Positions 8,354-15,224 of a stretch of 22,463 nucleotides of DNA are shown in pieces. The stretch is from Bacteroidota bacterium. GTDB taxonomy: Bacteria; Bacteroidota; Bacteroidia; Cytophagales; Cyclobacteriaceae. The notes under the pieces were generated by a model. It did no database searches. It worked only from the letters and a program-made list of their open reading frames with translations, and was not told where the DNA came from. The stretch covers positions 1 through 22,463 of the forward strand of contig JAEYWY010000007.1 in NCBI GenBank assembly GCA_023428695.1, in the 5' to 3' direction. How positions within the stretch are numbered: the first letter of the stretch is position 1; the number at the start of each line of letters is the position of its first letter. A program made the translations under genes and the position numbers.

Positions 8354-8753
8354 CGATAAGATACTCGTGCTCTTCGACGGCGTATGCAACCTCTGCAACG
8401 CGTCGGTTCAGTTCATCATTCGTCGCGATAAACGCGAACGTTTTCTTTTCGCGTCACTGCAGTCAGCCGCGGCCCGCGATGTCTTGCAGCGCTTTCATAT
8501 CGATCCGGAATCCATGCACAGTGTCATCGTCGTTGCCGATGGCAGGGTGCATGAAAGCAGTGATGCTGCGCTTCGCATCGCCGCAGGCCTTGGCGGAATA
8601 TGGAAGCTGATGACGATCACGCGCATCATTCCGCGCGCACTACGCAACTACGTGTACGACCTTATCGCGCGCCGGCGCTATTCCTGGTTTGGTAAGCGAA
8701 ATGAGTGTATGATTCCGACGCCGGAACTGAGGAGTAGGTTTCTCCCTGATTGA
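8334..8753 (+). CDS. DCC-family (DUF393) thiol-disulfide oxidoreductase-like protein
   Basis: A 139-residue protein with the diagnostic N-terminal pattern LFDGVCNLCN, giving the DxxCxxC signature of the DCC family (Asp15, Cys18, Cys21). Later blocks typical of the family follow: SVIVVADGRVHESSDAALRIA, ITRIIPRALRNYVYDLIARRRYSWFG and a final ECMIP segment. The family has a thioredoxin-like arrangement and is annotated as thiol-disulfide oxidoreductase, but its physiological reaction is poorly defined. There is no signal peptide; it is probably cytoplasmic. The start is a GTG at 8334 inside the upstream surface-protein gene (20-bp overlap), suggesting translational coupling. The next ATG lies after the active-site motif, so it cannot be the start. 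Confidence 0.9.
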   Translation: MTSQLTDDKILVLFDGVCNLCNASVQFIIRRDKRERFLFASLQSAAARDVLQRFHIDPESMHSVIVVADGRVHESSDAALRIAAGLGGIWKLMTITRIIPRALRNYVYDLIARRRYSWFGKRNECMIPTPELRSRFLPD

Positions 8754-8760
8754 GGTGCGG

Positions 8761-9330
8761 TGAATGCAGGCAACGCAGTGACGCTGGGCGCGGAGTTGCG
8801 CAGAGAATTTTTTTGGGATCGCATGACTGGAAAGGTGGAGACTCGATCTTCTACTCACTCACACTGACACTGTATCCGCGCGTTGGCCCCCCTTCAGGGG
8901 ACTAAGGGGTGAGGGAGGGCTGTTGAAGTCCCAAGGGAATTGTCGTGGAACAAACTTCATGGTGCGTGCCTGCGATCGACGTGTGCTTGAATGCGGAGAA
9001 CGCAGAGACGCGGACACGCGGAGTTGCGCAGAGAATTTTTTTTGGGATCGCAGGACTGGAAAGGTGGAGGCTCGATCTTCTACTCACACTCACCACCAAC
9101 ACTGTATCCGCGCGTTGGCCCTCAGGGGACTAAGAGGTGCCGGAGGGCTGGTGAAGTCCCAAGGGAATTGTCGTGTAACAAACTTCGTGGTGCGTGCCTA
9201 CGTTGTACGCGTTCTTGAATGCGGACAACGCGGAGACGCGGAGGCGCGGGGTTGCGCAGAGAATTGTTTTTGGGATCGCAGGACTGGAAAGGTGGAGGCT
9301 CGATCTTCTACTCACAGTCACACTCACTCT
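8761..9330. repeat. 227-228 bp tandem repeat, about 2.5 copies, filling a convergent intergenic gap
   Basis: Two sub-blocks alternate. Block 1 starts TGAATGC, contains GGAGTTGCGCAGAGAATT, GGGATCGCA and a TCGATCTTCTACTCAC end, and begins at 8761, 8988 and 9216. Block 2 contains CTGTATCCGCGCGTTGGCCC, a G-rich core, GAAGTCCCAAGGGAATTG and GGTGCGTGCCT, and begins near 8871 and 9100. Block 2 of the third copy is missing. The copies differ by scattered substitutions and small indels, so they are old rather than freshly duplicated. The array occupies most of the 728-bp gap (8754-9481) between the convergent DUF393 and fabD genes. Several short ORFs arise inside it only because the repeat is translated. 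It is not a CRISPR array: the units are far too long and there are no unique spacers. Confidence 0.9.
8897..8919 (+). other. Potential G-quadruplex motif within first repeat copy
   Basis: Four G-runs lie in 23 nt: GGGG (8897-8900), GGGG (8906-8909), GGG (8913-8915) and GGG (8917-8919), with loops of 5, 3 and 1 nt, which meets the usual G3+N1-7 rule. The equivalent site in the second repeat copy (about 9124-9147) has lost two of the runs by substitution. Confidence 0.45.
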
Positions 9331-9378
9331 TTACCTGGCGGGCGCGCGAGTGCATTGAAACAGCAAGTAGGTCGCACC

Positions 9379-9414
9379 AATGAGAAATTGGAAATTATTG
9401 GAAATGATAAATTC
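9379..9414 (+). repeat. Degenerate AATTAGA-type heptamer block (block C) near fabD 3' end
   Basis: This AT-rich stretch reads as imperfect 7-bp units AATGAGA, AATTGGA, AATTATTGGA, AATGATA. It matches block C of the composite elements found 3' of folK, sppA and bioB. It is in plus orientation, i.e. sense to the DUF393 gene upstream. The remaining bases from 9331 to 9481 hold no recognisable gene. Confidence 0.5.
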
Positions 9415-9481
9415 AACCTACCTTGTTCAAGCCCTTGCGCTATGTCGTTGGCTGAAATATTTTCCGAAGGACCTACACCGT

Positions 9482-10354
9482 TTAAAGGCTTGCCGTCTCC
9501 ACCGCCGGTGCAATTTTCTTTACGAGTCCCTGCAGCACTTTTCCCGGACCGCATTCGATGAAGGTTGTCGCACCGTCCTGTACCATTTGCTGAACGGATT
9601 GTGTCCAGCGCACGGGGGCGGTAAGTTGGTCGATCAGGTTTTTGCGAATGACGTCAACGTCGGTAGCAGGCCTGGCTGTCACGTTCTGGTAAACAGGACA
9701 AATAGGTTTGTTGAATGTAGTCGATTCAATGGCACTCGCGAGTTCTTCGCGTGCCGGTTCCATCAGCGGTGAGTGAAACGCTCCTCCGACCTGCAACGGC
9801 AATGCACGTTTTGCGCCCGCCGCTTTCATTTTCTCGCAGGCGATTTCAATTCCTTTCATTGATCCGGAAATCACCAGCTGGCCGGGGCAGTTATAGTTCG
9901 CGGCTACGACGACTTCATCGATACCGGCGCAGATTTCTTCAACGACGGCATCATCGAGTCCGAGGATGGCAGCCATCGTGGAAGGATTTTGTTCACATGC
10001 TTTTTGCATGGCCATGGCACGCTTGTAAACGAGGCGCAGGCCATCTTCAAATGACAAACACTTGTTGGCGACGAGTGCCGAAAATTCCCCGAGTGAGTGG
10101 CCCGCGACCATGTCCGGCGCAAACGTATCATTGAGCATAGCCACCGCGACGCTGTGAACAAAAATCGCAGGTTGGGTAATGCGCGTCTGTTTTTGTTCAT
10201 CAGCCGTACCGTTGAACATGACGTCGGTAATGCGGAAGCCGAGAATGTCATTGGCTTGTTCGAAGAGCGCTTTACCTTTCTCGCTGCCTTCGTAAAGGTC
10301 CTTGCCCATACCCGTAAACTGGGCACCCTGACCGGGGAAAATGTATGCTTTCAT
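9482..10354 (-). CDS. fabD: Malonyl-CoA:ACP transacylase
   Basis: FabD transfers the malonyl group from CoA to acyl carrier protein, supplying the extender unit for fatty-acid synthesis in the cytoplasm. The 290-residue protein has normal length and starts directly with the family motif FPGQGAQ (6-12). The nucleophile elbow is GHSLGE with Ser87, the conserved Arg is in YKRAMAMQ (Arg112), and the catalytic His is in GAFHSPLM (His194). A QNVTA motif and the terminal ECGPGKVLQGLVKK also match. It stands 280 bp downstream of folK on the same strand, with dispersed repeats between, so cotranscription is uncertain. It converges on the repeat array and the DUF393 gene. Confidence 0.97.
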   Translation of the reverse strand: MKAYIFPGQGAQFTGMGKDLYEGSEKGKALFEQANDILGFRITDVMFNGTADEQKQTRITQPAIFVHSVAVAMLNDTFAPDMVAGHSLGEFSALVANKCLSFEDGLRLVYKRAMAMQKACEQNPSTMAAILGLDDAVVEEICAGIDEVVVAANYNCPGQLVISGSMKGIEIACEKMKAAGAKRALPLQVGGAFHSPLMEPAREELASAIESTTFNKPICPVYQNVTARPATDVDVIRKNLIDQLTAPVRWTQSVQQMVQDGATTFIECGPGKVLQGLVKKIAPAVETASL

Positions 10355-10427
10355 GCGTAATGATATAAAGCGTCAAAATTAGACGGAATTTCCAATTTCT
10401 GGCTGAGTTCCATTAAGTCCTTCGTAA

Positions 10428-10445
10428 CCCGTTTCTGCGAACGGG
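10428..10445. other. Small hairpin in the folK-fabD gap
   Basis: CCCGTT (10428-10433) pairs with AACGGG (10440-10445) around a 6-nt loop. It lies between the folK stop and the fabD start, after block C of the composite element on the minus strand. No U-run follows, so an intrinsic terminator is doubtful. Confidence 0.25.
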
Positions 10446-10472
10446 AATGTGTAAGGCGTTGAATGAGAGAAT

Positions 10473-10627
10473 GTTTCTAATTTCCGATTTACAATTTCTA
10501 ATTGGGCTTTAGCCAAAACTCTTTGCGGTTCCTTAGCCTTCGCGCCCTGGCGGTTAAAAAAAAACCGCTCTTCGCCCAAAATCGCAACACTACACTTACG
10601 GATGAACAAATTTTGCAGCCCGCAGCC
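10473..10627 (-). repeat. Composite intergenic element copy 1 (blocks A-B-C), 3' of folK
   Basis: Read on the minus strand, block A (GGCTGCGGGCTGCAAAATTT, 10627-10607) begins about 8 nt after the folK stop. Block B (AACCGCCAGGGCGCGAAGG followed by GCAAAG, 10555-10521) and block C (units AATTAGA, AATTGTA, AATCGGA, AATTAGA, ending AAC, 10506-10473) follow. The order and orientation equal those in the sppA-bioB gap and after bioB. Spacing A-B (51 nt) and B-C (14 nt) is almost the same as in copy 3 (49 and 13 nt). A further fragment AGAAATTGGAAATT is at about 10386-10402. The gap (10355-10634) otherwise holds no gene. Confidence 0.75.
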
Positions 10628-10634
10628 TTTGCAC

Positions 10635-11129
10635 TCACATTGTGTTCTCGTCCAACCTCCTCACCGTCAGGGCGTCGTCGCATTCGGCCACGAGTTCATC
10701 AATCGTCTTGTTCAGTCCGGGATGAACTACCCGGCCCGCTATTTCTGCAAGTGGTACCAGGGCAAACCGACGATTATGCATCTCCGGATGCGGGACTTTC
10801 AGACTCGATGTGCTGATGACGAGGTTGCCAATAAGCAGTATGTCGATATCAATCAGGCGTTCGCCCCACTTTTCACGCCGGACCCTGCCCAAAGCAGTTT
10901 CAATGGATAACAAAATCTGCAGCAGCGATTCCGGCTCGTGTCGGCCAAGCAGTTCTATCGCCTGGTTGTAGAAATCGGGCTGTGCCGTATTGCCCCAGGC
11001 TGCTGTGGTGTAAATACTGCTCTTTCCGACGATCTGTCCCGCCCGTTCGTTTATCGCCTTTGCTGCGTCCTCCAGGTTGCGGTACCGGTCACCAAGATTG
11101 GAGCCTAAAAGAAGAAAAACACGGTGCAT
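10635..11129 (-). CDS. folK: 2-amino-4-hydroxy-6-hydroxymethyldihydropteridine diphosphokinase
   Basis: FolK transfers pyrophosphate from ATP to 6-hydroxymethyl-7,8-dihydropterin in folate synthesis. The product is about 164 residues starting MHRVFLLLGSNLGDR, where GSNLGDR is the family's N-terminal signature. It continues with SSIYTTAAWGNTAQPDFYNQ, the ETALGRVRREKWGERLIDIDIL signature region containing the two catalytic Asp residues, and the HPEMHNRRFALVPLAEIA block. An upstream TTG at 11168 in the same frame would add 13 residues with no family counterpart; the ATG at 11127-11129 fits the usual FolK N-terminus and is chosen. The gene is divergent from sppA across 147 bp and lies upstream of fabD on the same strand. 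Confidence 0.95.
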   Translation of the reverse strand: MHRVFLLLGSNLGDRYRNLEDAAKAINERAGQIVGKSSIYTTAAWGNTAQPDFYNQAIELLGRHEPESLLQILLSIETALGRVRREKWGERLIDIDILLIGNLVISTSSLKVPHPEMHNRRFALVPLAEIAGRVVHPGLNKTIDELVAECDDALTVRRLDENTM

Positions 11130-11276
11130 GACTGTAATCCTGGAATGAAGCCGGTTACAAACATACAAACATTCGGCAAAGTGGGCACGATGAATTGTTA
11201 AACTGAGGAAAGTCAGCGACCGCCACGTTTTTTTATTAGCTTACCGGGTGCTTAATTTGAACCTAAATACAGAAGC

Positions 11277-13031
11277 ATGAGTTTTTGGAAAGCTTTCGGA
11301 GCCAGTCTGTTGGCTCTGGTGATATTTTCAACGTTCGTTTTCTTTTCGTTCATCCTTTACATCGCGGCGATGACCGCCAGTGAGCAGGTTCAGGTCAAGC
11401 CGAATTCTGTTCTCCACCTCGAACTTGACGGTCCGATCAATGAGTTGCAGCTCAACGATCCGCTCGCGGGGTTATTCCCGGGTGCCGGGGAGCGGAACAT
11501 TGGTCTGATGCAGCTCAAAATGGCTATTGAAAAGGCGAAGAGCGACGACAACATCAAAGGTATTTATCTCGAATGCGGCTATGCCCGCGCCGGATTCAGC
11601 ACCATCGAAGAAATTCGCGAGTCGCTGATCGACTTCCGGAAAAGCGGCAAGTTTGTCGTGGCGTACAATGAAACGATGTCCGAGGGTGCGTACTATCTCG
11701 CTACCGCAGCCGATGCGATCTATCTTAATCCCGAAGGCGACATTGAGTTTAACGGACTTGCCATTGAGGTAACATTCTTTAAGCGTCTGTTCGACAAACT
11801 TGAGATCAAGCCGCAGGTTTTCCGCGTTGGCGAATTCAAGAGCGCCGTCGAGCCGTTCCTGCTTGAGAAGATGAGCCCTGAAAATGAGTTGCAGCTTACC
11901 GAGCTTGCGAACTCCATCAACGATGCCATGATAGCACGCATCAGCGAGGCCCGGAAGATTTCTGTTGAGAAACTTCGCGAGATGTCCGACAACATGCAGG
12001 TGCGCACCGCCCGTATTGCAAAAGAATTCGGACTGGTTGACGAACTCTATTACAACGACGAATTCAACGACGAACTCCGCAGACGCCTTGAAATAGGAGA
12101 GGGCGACAACATTAACTTTATCAGCTACAAGAATTTTGAGCAGGTGGCCGGATCCTACAATAAGTCGAAGAATGAGATTGCCGTGATCGTTGCAGATGGT
12201 ACCATCATGCCGGGTGAGAGCAGCAGCCAGGATCAGATCATCGGCGGTGAGTCGTTTGTGAAAGAAATCCGTAAGGCACGCAAGAACAAAAGGATAAAGG
12301 CAATCATTGTCCGGATTAACAGTCCCGGTGGTGAGTTCCGCGCATCTGACATGATGTGGCGTGAGATTCAGTTGGCGCGAAAGGACAAGCCTGTGATAGC
12401 ATCGATGTCAGACTATGCGGCATCAGGTGGGTATTATATGGCGATGGGTTGTGACACCATTGTAGCGCAGCCGCATACCATTACAGGGTCTATTGGGATT
12501 TTTGGAATGATGCTCGATATGAGCGGATTCTTCAGTGATAAACTTGGTATCACGTTCGATGAAGTCAGGACCGGTAATTACGGAGACATGTACACGATTA
12601 CGCGTCCGTTGACTCCCGGTGAACGCGAGTACTGGCAGAAGAATCTTGATGAGCATTACGATACGTTTACGCGCAAGGCTGCAGAGGGTCGTGATATGCG
12701 GCGGGAAGAATTGCTGAAAGTTGCCTCGGGCCGGGTGTGGACCGGCTCACAGGCGAAGGAGCGCAAGCTTGTCGATGTGGTGGGCGGATTCAATGACGCG
12801 GTGCGCATCGCTGCCGGGGCCGCAGGTGTTGGCGACGACTATCGTGTGCGTTATTATCCCGAGCCGCGGACATTCCTCGAAGAGTTGCTGTCCCGCTCGA
12901 AGGATGATGCCGGCGTCCGCGTGATGCAGGAGCAACTTGGCGAGCACTATCAATACATTCGCCAGCTGCAAAAACTAAAGACATTCCAGGGCGAACAAGC
13001 GAGGATGCCTTTTGAGTTGACCCTGCATTGA
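11277..13031 (+). CDS. sppA: Signal peptide peptidase SppA, 67 kDa long form
   Basis: SppA is a membrane-anchored Ser/Lys protease of the envelope that degrades cleaved signal peptides. The 584-residue protein has the long two-domain architecture of the E. coli type. An N-terminal membrane anchor spans about residues 6-32. The first ClpP/crotonase-like domain carries the general-base Lys in FRVGEFKSAVEPF (Lys188), and the second carries the nucleophile in SDYAASGGYYMA (Ser383). The Lys-Ser distance of 195 residues is close to the 200 in E. coli (Lys209/Ser409). The oxyanion region INSPGGE (348-354) and the TGSIGIFGMMLD segment are also present. A TTAATTTG box (11252-11259), one base off the -7 consensus, may be its promoter. 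It is divergent from folK and followed by composite element copy 2. Confidence 0.96.
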   Translation: MSFWKAFGASLLALVIFSTFVFFSFILYIAAMTASEQVQVKPNSVLHLELDGPINELQLNDPLAGLFPGAGERNIGLMQLKMAIEKAKSDDNIKGIYLECGYARAGFSTIEEIRESLIDFRKSGKFVVAYNETMSEGAYYLATAADAIYLNPEGDIEFNGLAIEVTFFKRLFDKLEIKPQVFRVGEFKSAVEPFLLEKMSPENELQLTELANSINDAMIARISEARKISVEKLREMSDNMQVRTARIAKEFGLVDELYYNDEFNDELRRRLEIGEGDNINFISYKNFEQVAGSYNKSKNEIAVIVADGTIMPGESSSQDQIIGGESFVKEIRKARKNKRIKAIIVRINSPGGEFRASDMMWREIQLARKDKPVIASMSDYAASGGYYMAMGCDTIVAQPHTITGSIGIFGMMLDMSGFFSDKLGITFDEVRTGNYGDMYTITRPLTPGEREYWQKNLDEHYDTFTRKAAEGRDMRREELLKVASGRVWTGSQAKERKLVDVVGGFNDAVRIAAGAAGVGDDYRVRYYPEPRTFLEELLSRSKDDAGVRVMQEQLGEHYQYIRQLQKLKTFQGEQARMPFELTLH

Positions 13032-13043
13032 TGTCAGTACTTC

Positions 13044-13303
13044 GAGCTGCAAGCTGCAAGCTTGCATGCGATAACCCGAACGTTTACGTTCTTGATTCAC
13101 CCAAAAGCGCGAAGCCGCCAGGAAAGCAAAGAATTAAAAATTAGAAATTAGAAATTAAAAATCAGGCTCAATTTTGAACGTCGTTCGCAAGTCCATTCAT
13201 CGTAAAATATTTTTCGAAGACGTTCAACCTTGAACCTGTAACTGTAACCTGAACCTGTAACCTGTAACCTGTAACCTGAAACCTGAAACCTGAAACCCTG
13301 GAG
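13044..13303 (+). repeat. Composite intergenic element copy 2 (blocks A-B-C-D) between sppA and bioB
   Basis: Block A (GAGCTGCAAGCTGCAAGC, 13044-13069) starts 12 nt after the sppA stop, and contains the 12-bp palindrome TGCAAGCTTGCA. Block B (CACCCAAAAGCGCGAAGCCG and following, 13098-13131) is next. Block C is five exact-length heptamers AATTAAA, AATTAGA, AATTAGA, AATTAAA, AATCAGG (13132-13166). Block D (13226-13293) is ten units AACCTTG, AACCTGT, AACTGT, AACCTG, then three AACCTGT and three AACCTGA, with AACCCTGGAG last. The bioB ATG begins at 13304, directly after the final GGAG. A weak stem GAACGT/ACGTTC lies at about 13078-13091 between A and B. Nothing else coding is visible in this gap. 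Confidence 0.8.
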
Positions 13304-14278
13304 ATGATACGAAACAATTGGACCCGCGAACAAATAACCGAAATCTACAACACCCCCATCCTTGAATTGATCTATCGAGCCGCCACCGTGCACAGACAAC
13401 ACCACGATCCAAAGGAAGTGCAGGTATGCACCCTGCTTTCTGTGAAGACCGGCGGTTGTGGTGAAGACTGTTCGTATTGTCCGCAGTCGGCGCGGTACAA
13501 GACCGATGTGAAAGTAGAGAAGCTGATGGAAGTTGACGAAGTTATTGCTGCGGCACAGGAGGCGAAGGACAATGGCAGCACACGTTTTTGTATGGGTGCG
13601 GCGTGGCGTGAAGTGCGCACGAACCGCGACTTCGCCAAGGTGCTTGACATGGTGAAAGGCGTCAACGGACTCGGACTGGAAGTGTGTGTGACACTGGGAA
13701 TGCTTACGTCCGAGCAGGCGCAGCAGTTGAAAGATGCGGGGTTGTATGCGTACAATCACAACCTTGATACCAGCGAGGAGTTTTATAAGGAGATCATTAC
13801 GACGCGTACGTATCAGGATCGTCTCGAGACGTTGGAGAATGTGCGCAATGCGAAGATATCGGTATGTTCCGGTGGTATCATTGGACTGGGTGAGCGCGAG
13901 CAGGATCGTATCGGATTATTGCATACGCTGAGTACGTTGCCGGAGCATCCGGAGAGCGTTCCCGTGAATGCCCTTGTGCCGGTGGAAGGCACGCCGTTGG
14001 AGGATCAGGAGCGCGTGAGTGTTTGGGAGATGGTTCGTATGATTGCGACGGCGCGTATCATCATGCCGAAAGCGATGGTTCGTCTTAGTGCCGGGCGCGT
14101 ACGAATGTCGATGGAAGAGCAGGCGATGTGTTTTATGGCGGGTGCCAACAGCATCTTCGCCGGCGATAAATTATTGACAACCCCTAACCCGGGCGTTGTA
14201 CAGGATACGGAAATGTTCCAGGTGTTACAGCTCAGACCTCGCATGTCGCATAAGGAAGAGTTTAGTCATAGCCATTGA
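13304..14278 (+). CDS. bioB: Biotin synthase
   Basis: BioB is the radical-SAM enzyme that inserts sulfur into dethiobiotin to make biotin. The 324-residue protein has the radical-SAM cluster motif CGEDCSYC (Cys52, Cys56, Cys59). It has the Cys residues of the auxiliary [2Fe-2S] cluster at FCMGAAW (Cys96), LEVCVTLG (Cys128) and ISVCSGGIIGLGE (Cys188), and the fourth ligand Arg260 in AMVRLSAGR. YNHNLDTSEEFY and the ANSIFAGDKLLTTPNP tail also match. It stands alone: no other bio genes are within the window. The ATG directly abuts GGAG and a heptamer array, so there is no normally spaced Shine-Dalgarno sequence, and array length could influence its expression (inference). Composite elements flank it on both sides. 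Confidence 0.97.
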   Translation: MIRNNWTREQITEIYNTPILELIYRAATVHRQHHDPKEVQVCTLLSVKTGGCGEDCSYCPQSARYKTDVKVEKLMEVDEVIAAAQEAKDNGSTRFCMGAAWREVRTNRDFAKVLDMVKGVNGLGLEVCVTLGMLTSEQAQQLKDAGLYAYNHNLDTSEEFYKEIITTRTYQDRLETLENVRNAKISVCSGGIIGLGEREQDRIGLLHTLSTLPEHPESVPVNALVPVEGTPLEDQERVSVWEMVRMIATARIIMPKAMVRLSAGRVRMSMEEQAMCFMAGANSIFAGDKLLTTPNPGVVQDTEMFQVLQLRPRMSHKEEFSHSH

Positions 14279-14301
14279 AGAAGGAGCAAAAAACAAGTTA
14301 C

Positions 14302-14593
14302 AAGCTGCGCGCTGCAAGTTTGGGTGGAGAAAGTTGCATTGTGTAGTCGTTTGAACGCGCGGATTCTTTTTTCACCGCAATGGCGTGAAGGCGCAATAAA
14401 ACGCAGGGAGAGTGGACCCACCCAATTAGAAATTATAAATTAGAAAATTAGAAACAACCCCACCTTCCAGCGGCGATCCCAATCCAATTTATCGCGCCCT
14501 CCATCGAACGAACCTGCTTGCCCATCAAAGCGTTTCTGCTAGGCAAGGTCAAACCTGAAACCTGATACCTGAAACCTGAAACTTGAAACCCGC
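14302..14593 (+). repeat. Composite intergenic element copy 3 (blocks A-B-C-D), 3' of bioB
   Basis: Block A (AGCTGCGCGCTGCAAGTTTG, about 14303-14322) starts 24 nt after the bioB stop. Block B (TTCACCGCAATGGCGTGAAG then GCGC...AAAACGCAGGG) spans 14371-14410. Block C (AATTAGA, AATTATA, AATTAGA, AAATTAGA, AAC) spans 14424-14455. Block D (AACCTGA, AACCTGA, TACCTGA, AACCTGA, AACTTGA, AACCCGC) spans 14552-14593. Block C here and in copy 1 share the frame CCCAATTAGAAATT-TAAAT and end in AATTAGAAAC, which is closer similarity than simple AT-rich repetition would give. The order A-B-C-D is as in copy 2. Confidence 0.78.
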
Positions 14594-15120
14594 TACCACT
14601 CCAATTCGCTTTCGAAAACCTCCGGTCATATTCTCAATCTATTTCCGCTTTCGCAGATACCAGCTGCAAGTAGCTGAAACGCGAGCCCTACTCTACCATT
14701 CCGTCATCCCTACTTGCGTTATCCGAAACGCTTGCAGTAACGGGTTGAAGGAGGACACGCTAATCATAAGACAAGCAATGCCGGAAGGATCGCGTGAACG
14801 AAGGAATGAATATGTTCTTTCGCTACGCATTGGATGAATGTGACTGAAGAGGGAAGGTTCTGATGGGTACAAGGGAAAAATCAAACACACTGAAACACTC
14901 ACGTATATGTGTAGGTCGTGTTCTTGATTTTGTTCAGAGTATAACGTTGAGTCTTGTTACTAACCTCTCTCTCTGCTCTCTCTCTCGTGAGGAAGTCGTG
15001 ATTCATTTCTGATAAAATATGAATTCAAGTACTATATGAATTAAAACACCAATTGAGAGCAATAACTTTCCTTGCAGATGAATACCTTAAAAATCAGGTA
15101 TCAATTTTTCGAACTCAGAA
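14594..15120. other. Non-coding gap between composite element and RHS operon
   Basis: No convincing gene is present. A short hairpin-forming block A relative is at 14661-14676 (CAGCT...AGCTG around GCAAGT). A pyrimidine tract of CT dinucleotides lies at 14964-14986. From about 14900 the sequence becomes visibly richer in A+T than the housekeeping genes to the left. An 84-codon ORF at 14583-14837 begins inside the heptamer block and looks like chance. Confidence 0.5.
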
Positions 15121-15151
15121 TTTGGAGTAGTTGATCATTTCTATACTTTTG
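15121..15151 (+). promoter_or_regulatory. Predicted Bacteroidota-type primary sigma promoter for the RHS operon
   Basis: TTTG (15121-15124) is followed after 19 bp by TACTTTTG (15144-15151), an exact match to the TTTG / TAnnTTTG (-33/-7) pattern described for Bacteroides primary sigma factor. Transcription would begin near 15157-15160, leaving a 5' leader of roughly 65-70 nt before the ATG at 15225. No Shine-Dalgarno sequence is obvious in that leader, as is usual in this phylum. Confidence 0.55.
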
Positions 15152-15224
15152 GCACTGTCGATCGGTTGTGGGATATTTTTGAGATTTCTGTTTTAGATTT
15201 TAATACTTACGCCTCCAATACACT

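Noticed and set aside
8761..9330. Possible CRISPR array
   Set aside because: Units of about 227 bp with no unique spacers do not fit a CRISPR; no cas genes are nearby.
8640..9561. Short ORFs on both strands inside the 227-bp array, including a recurring minus-strand peptide
   Set aside because: They recur only because the DNA repeats; lengths differ between copies, frames are not preserved at the ends, and no start region or domain is visible.
10379..10609. Minus-strand 76-codon ORF containing NRQGAKAKE and LEIVNRKLE
   Set aside because: These peptides are translations of blocks B and C of the composite element, not a gene.
11130..11168. Upstream TTG start for folK
   Set aside because: It adds 13 residues without family counterpart; the ATG at 11127-11129 gives the normal FolK N-terminus.
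13044..13069. Intrinsic terminator after sppA formed by the AGCTGCA palindrome
   Set aside because: The palindrome TGCAAGCTTGCA is not followed by a U-run and its self-pairing leaves almost no loop; it is better explained as block A of the repeat element.
13148..13759. Minus-strand 203-codon ORF with FRFQVSGYRLQVTG
   Set aside because: The repeated peptide is the reverse translation of the AACCTGA heptamer tract, and the rest is antisense to bioB.
14583..14837. Plus-strand 84-codon ORF
   Set aside because: It begins inside the heptamer block and has no family features, no signal and no partner genes.
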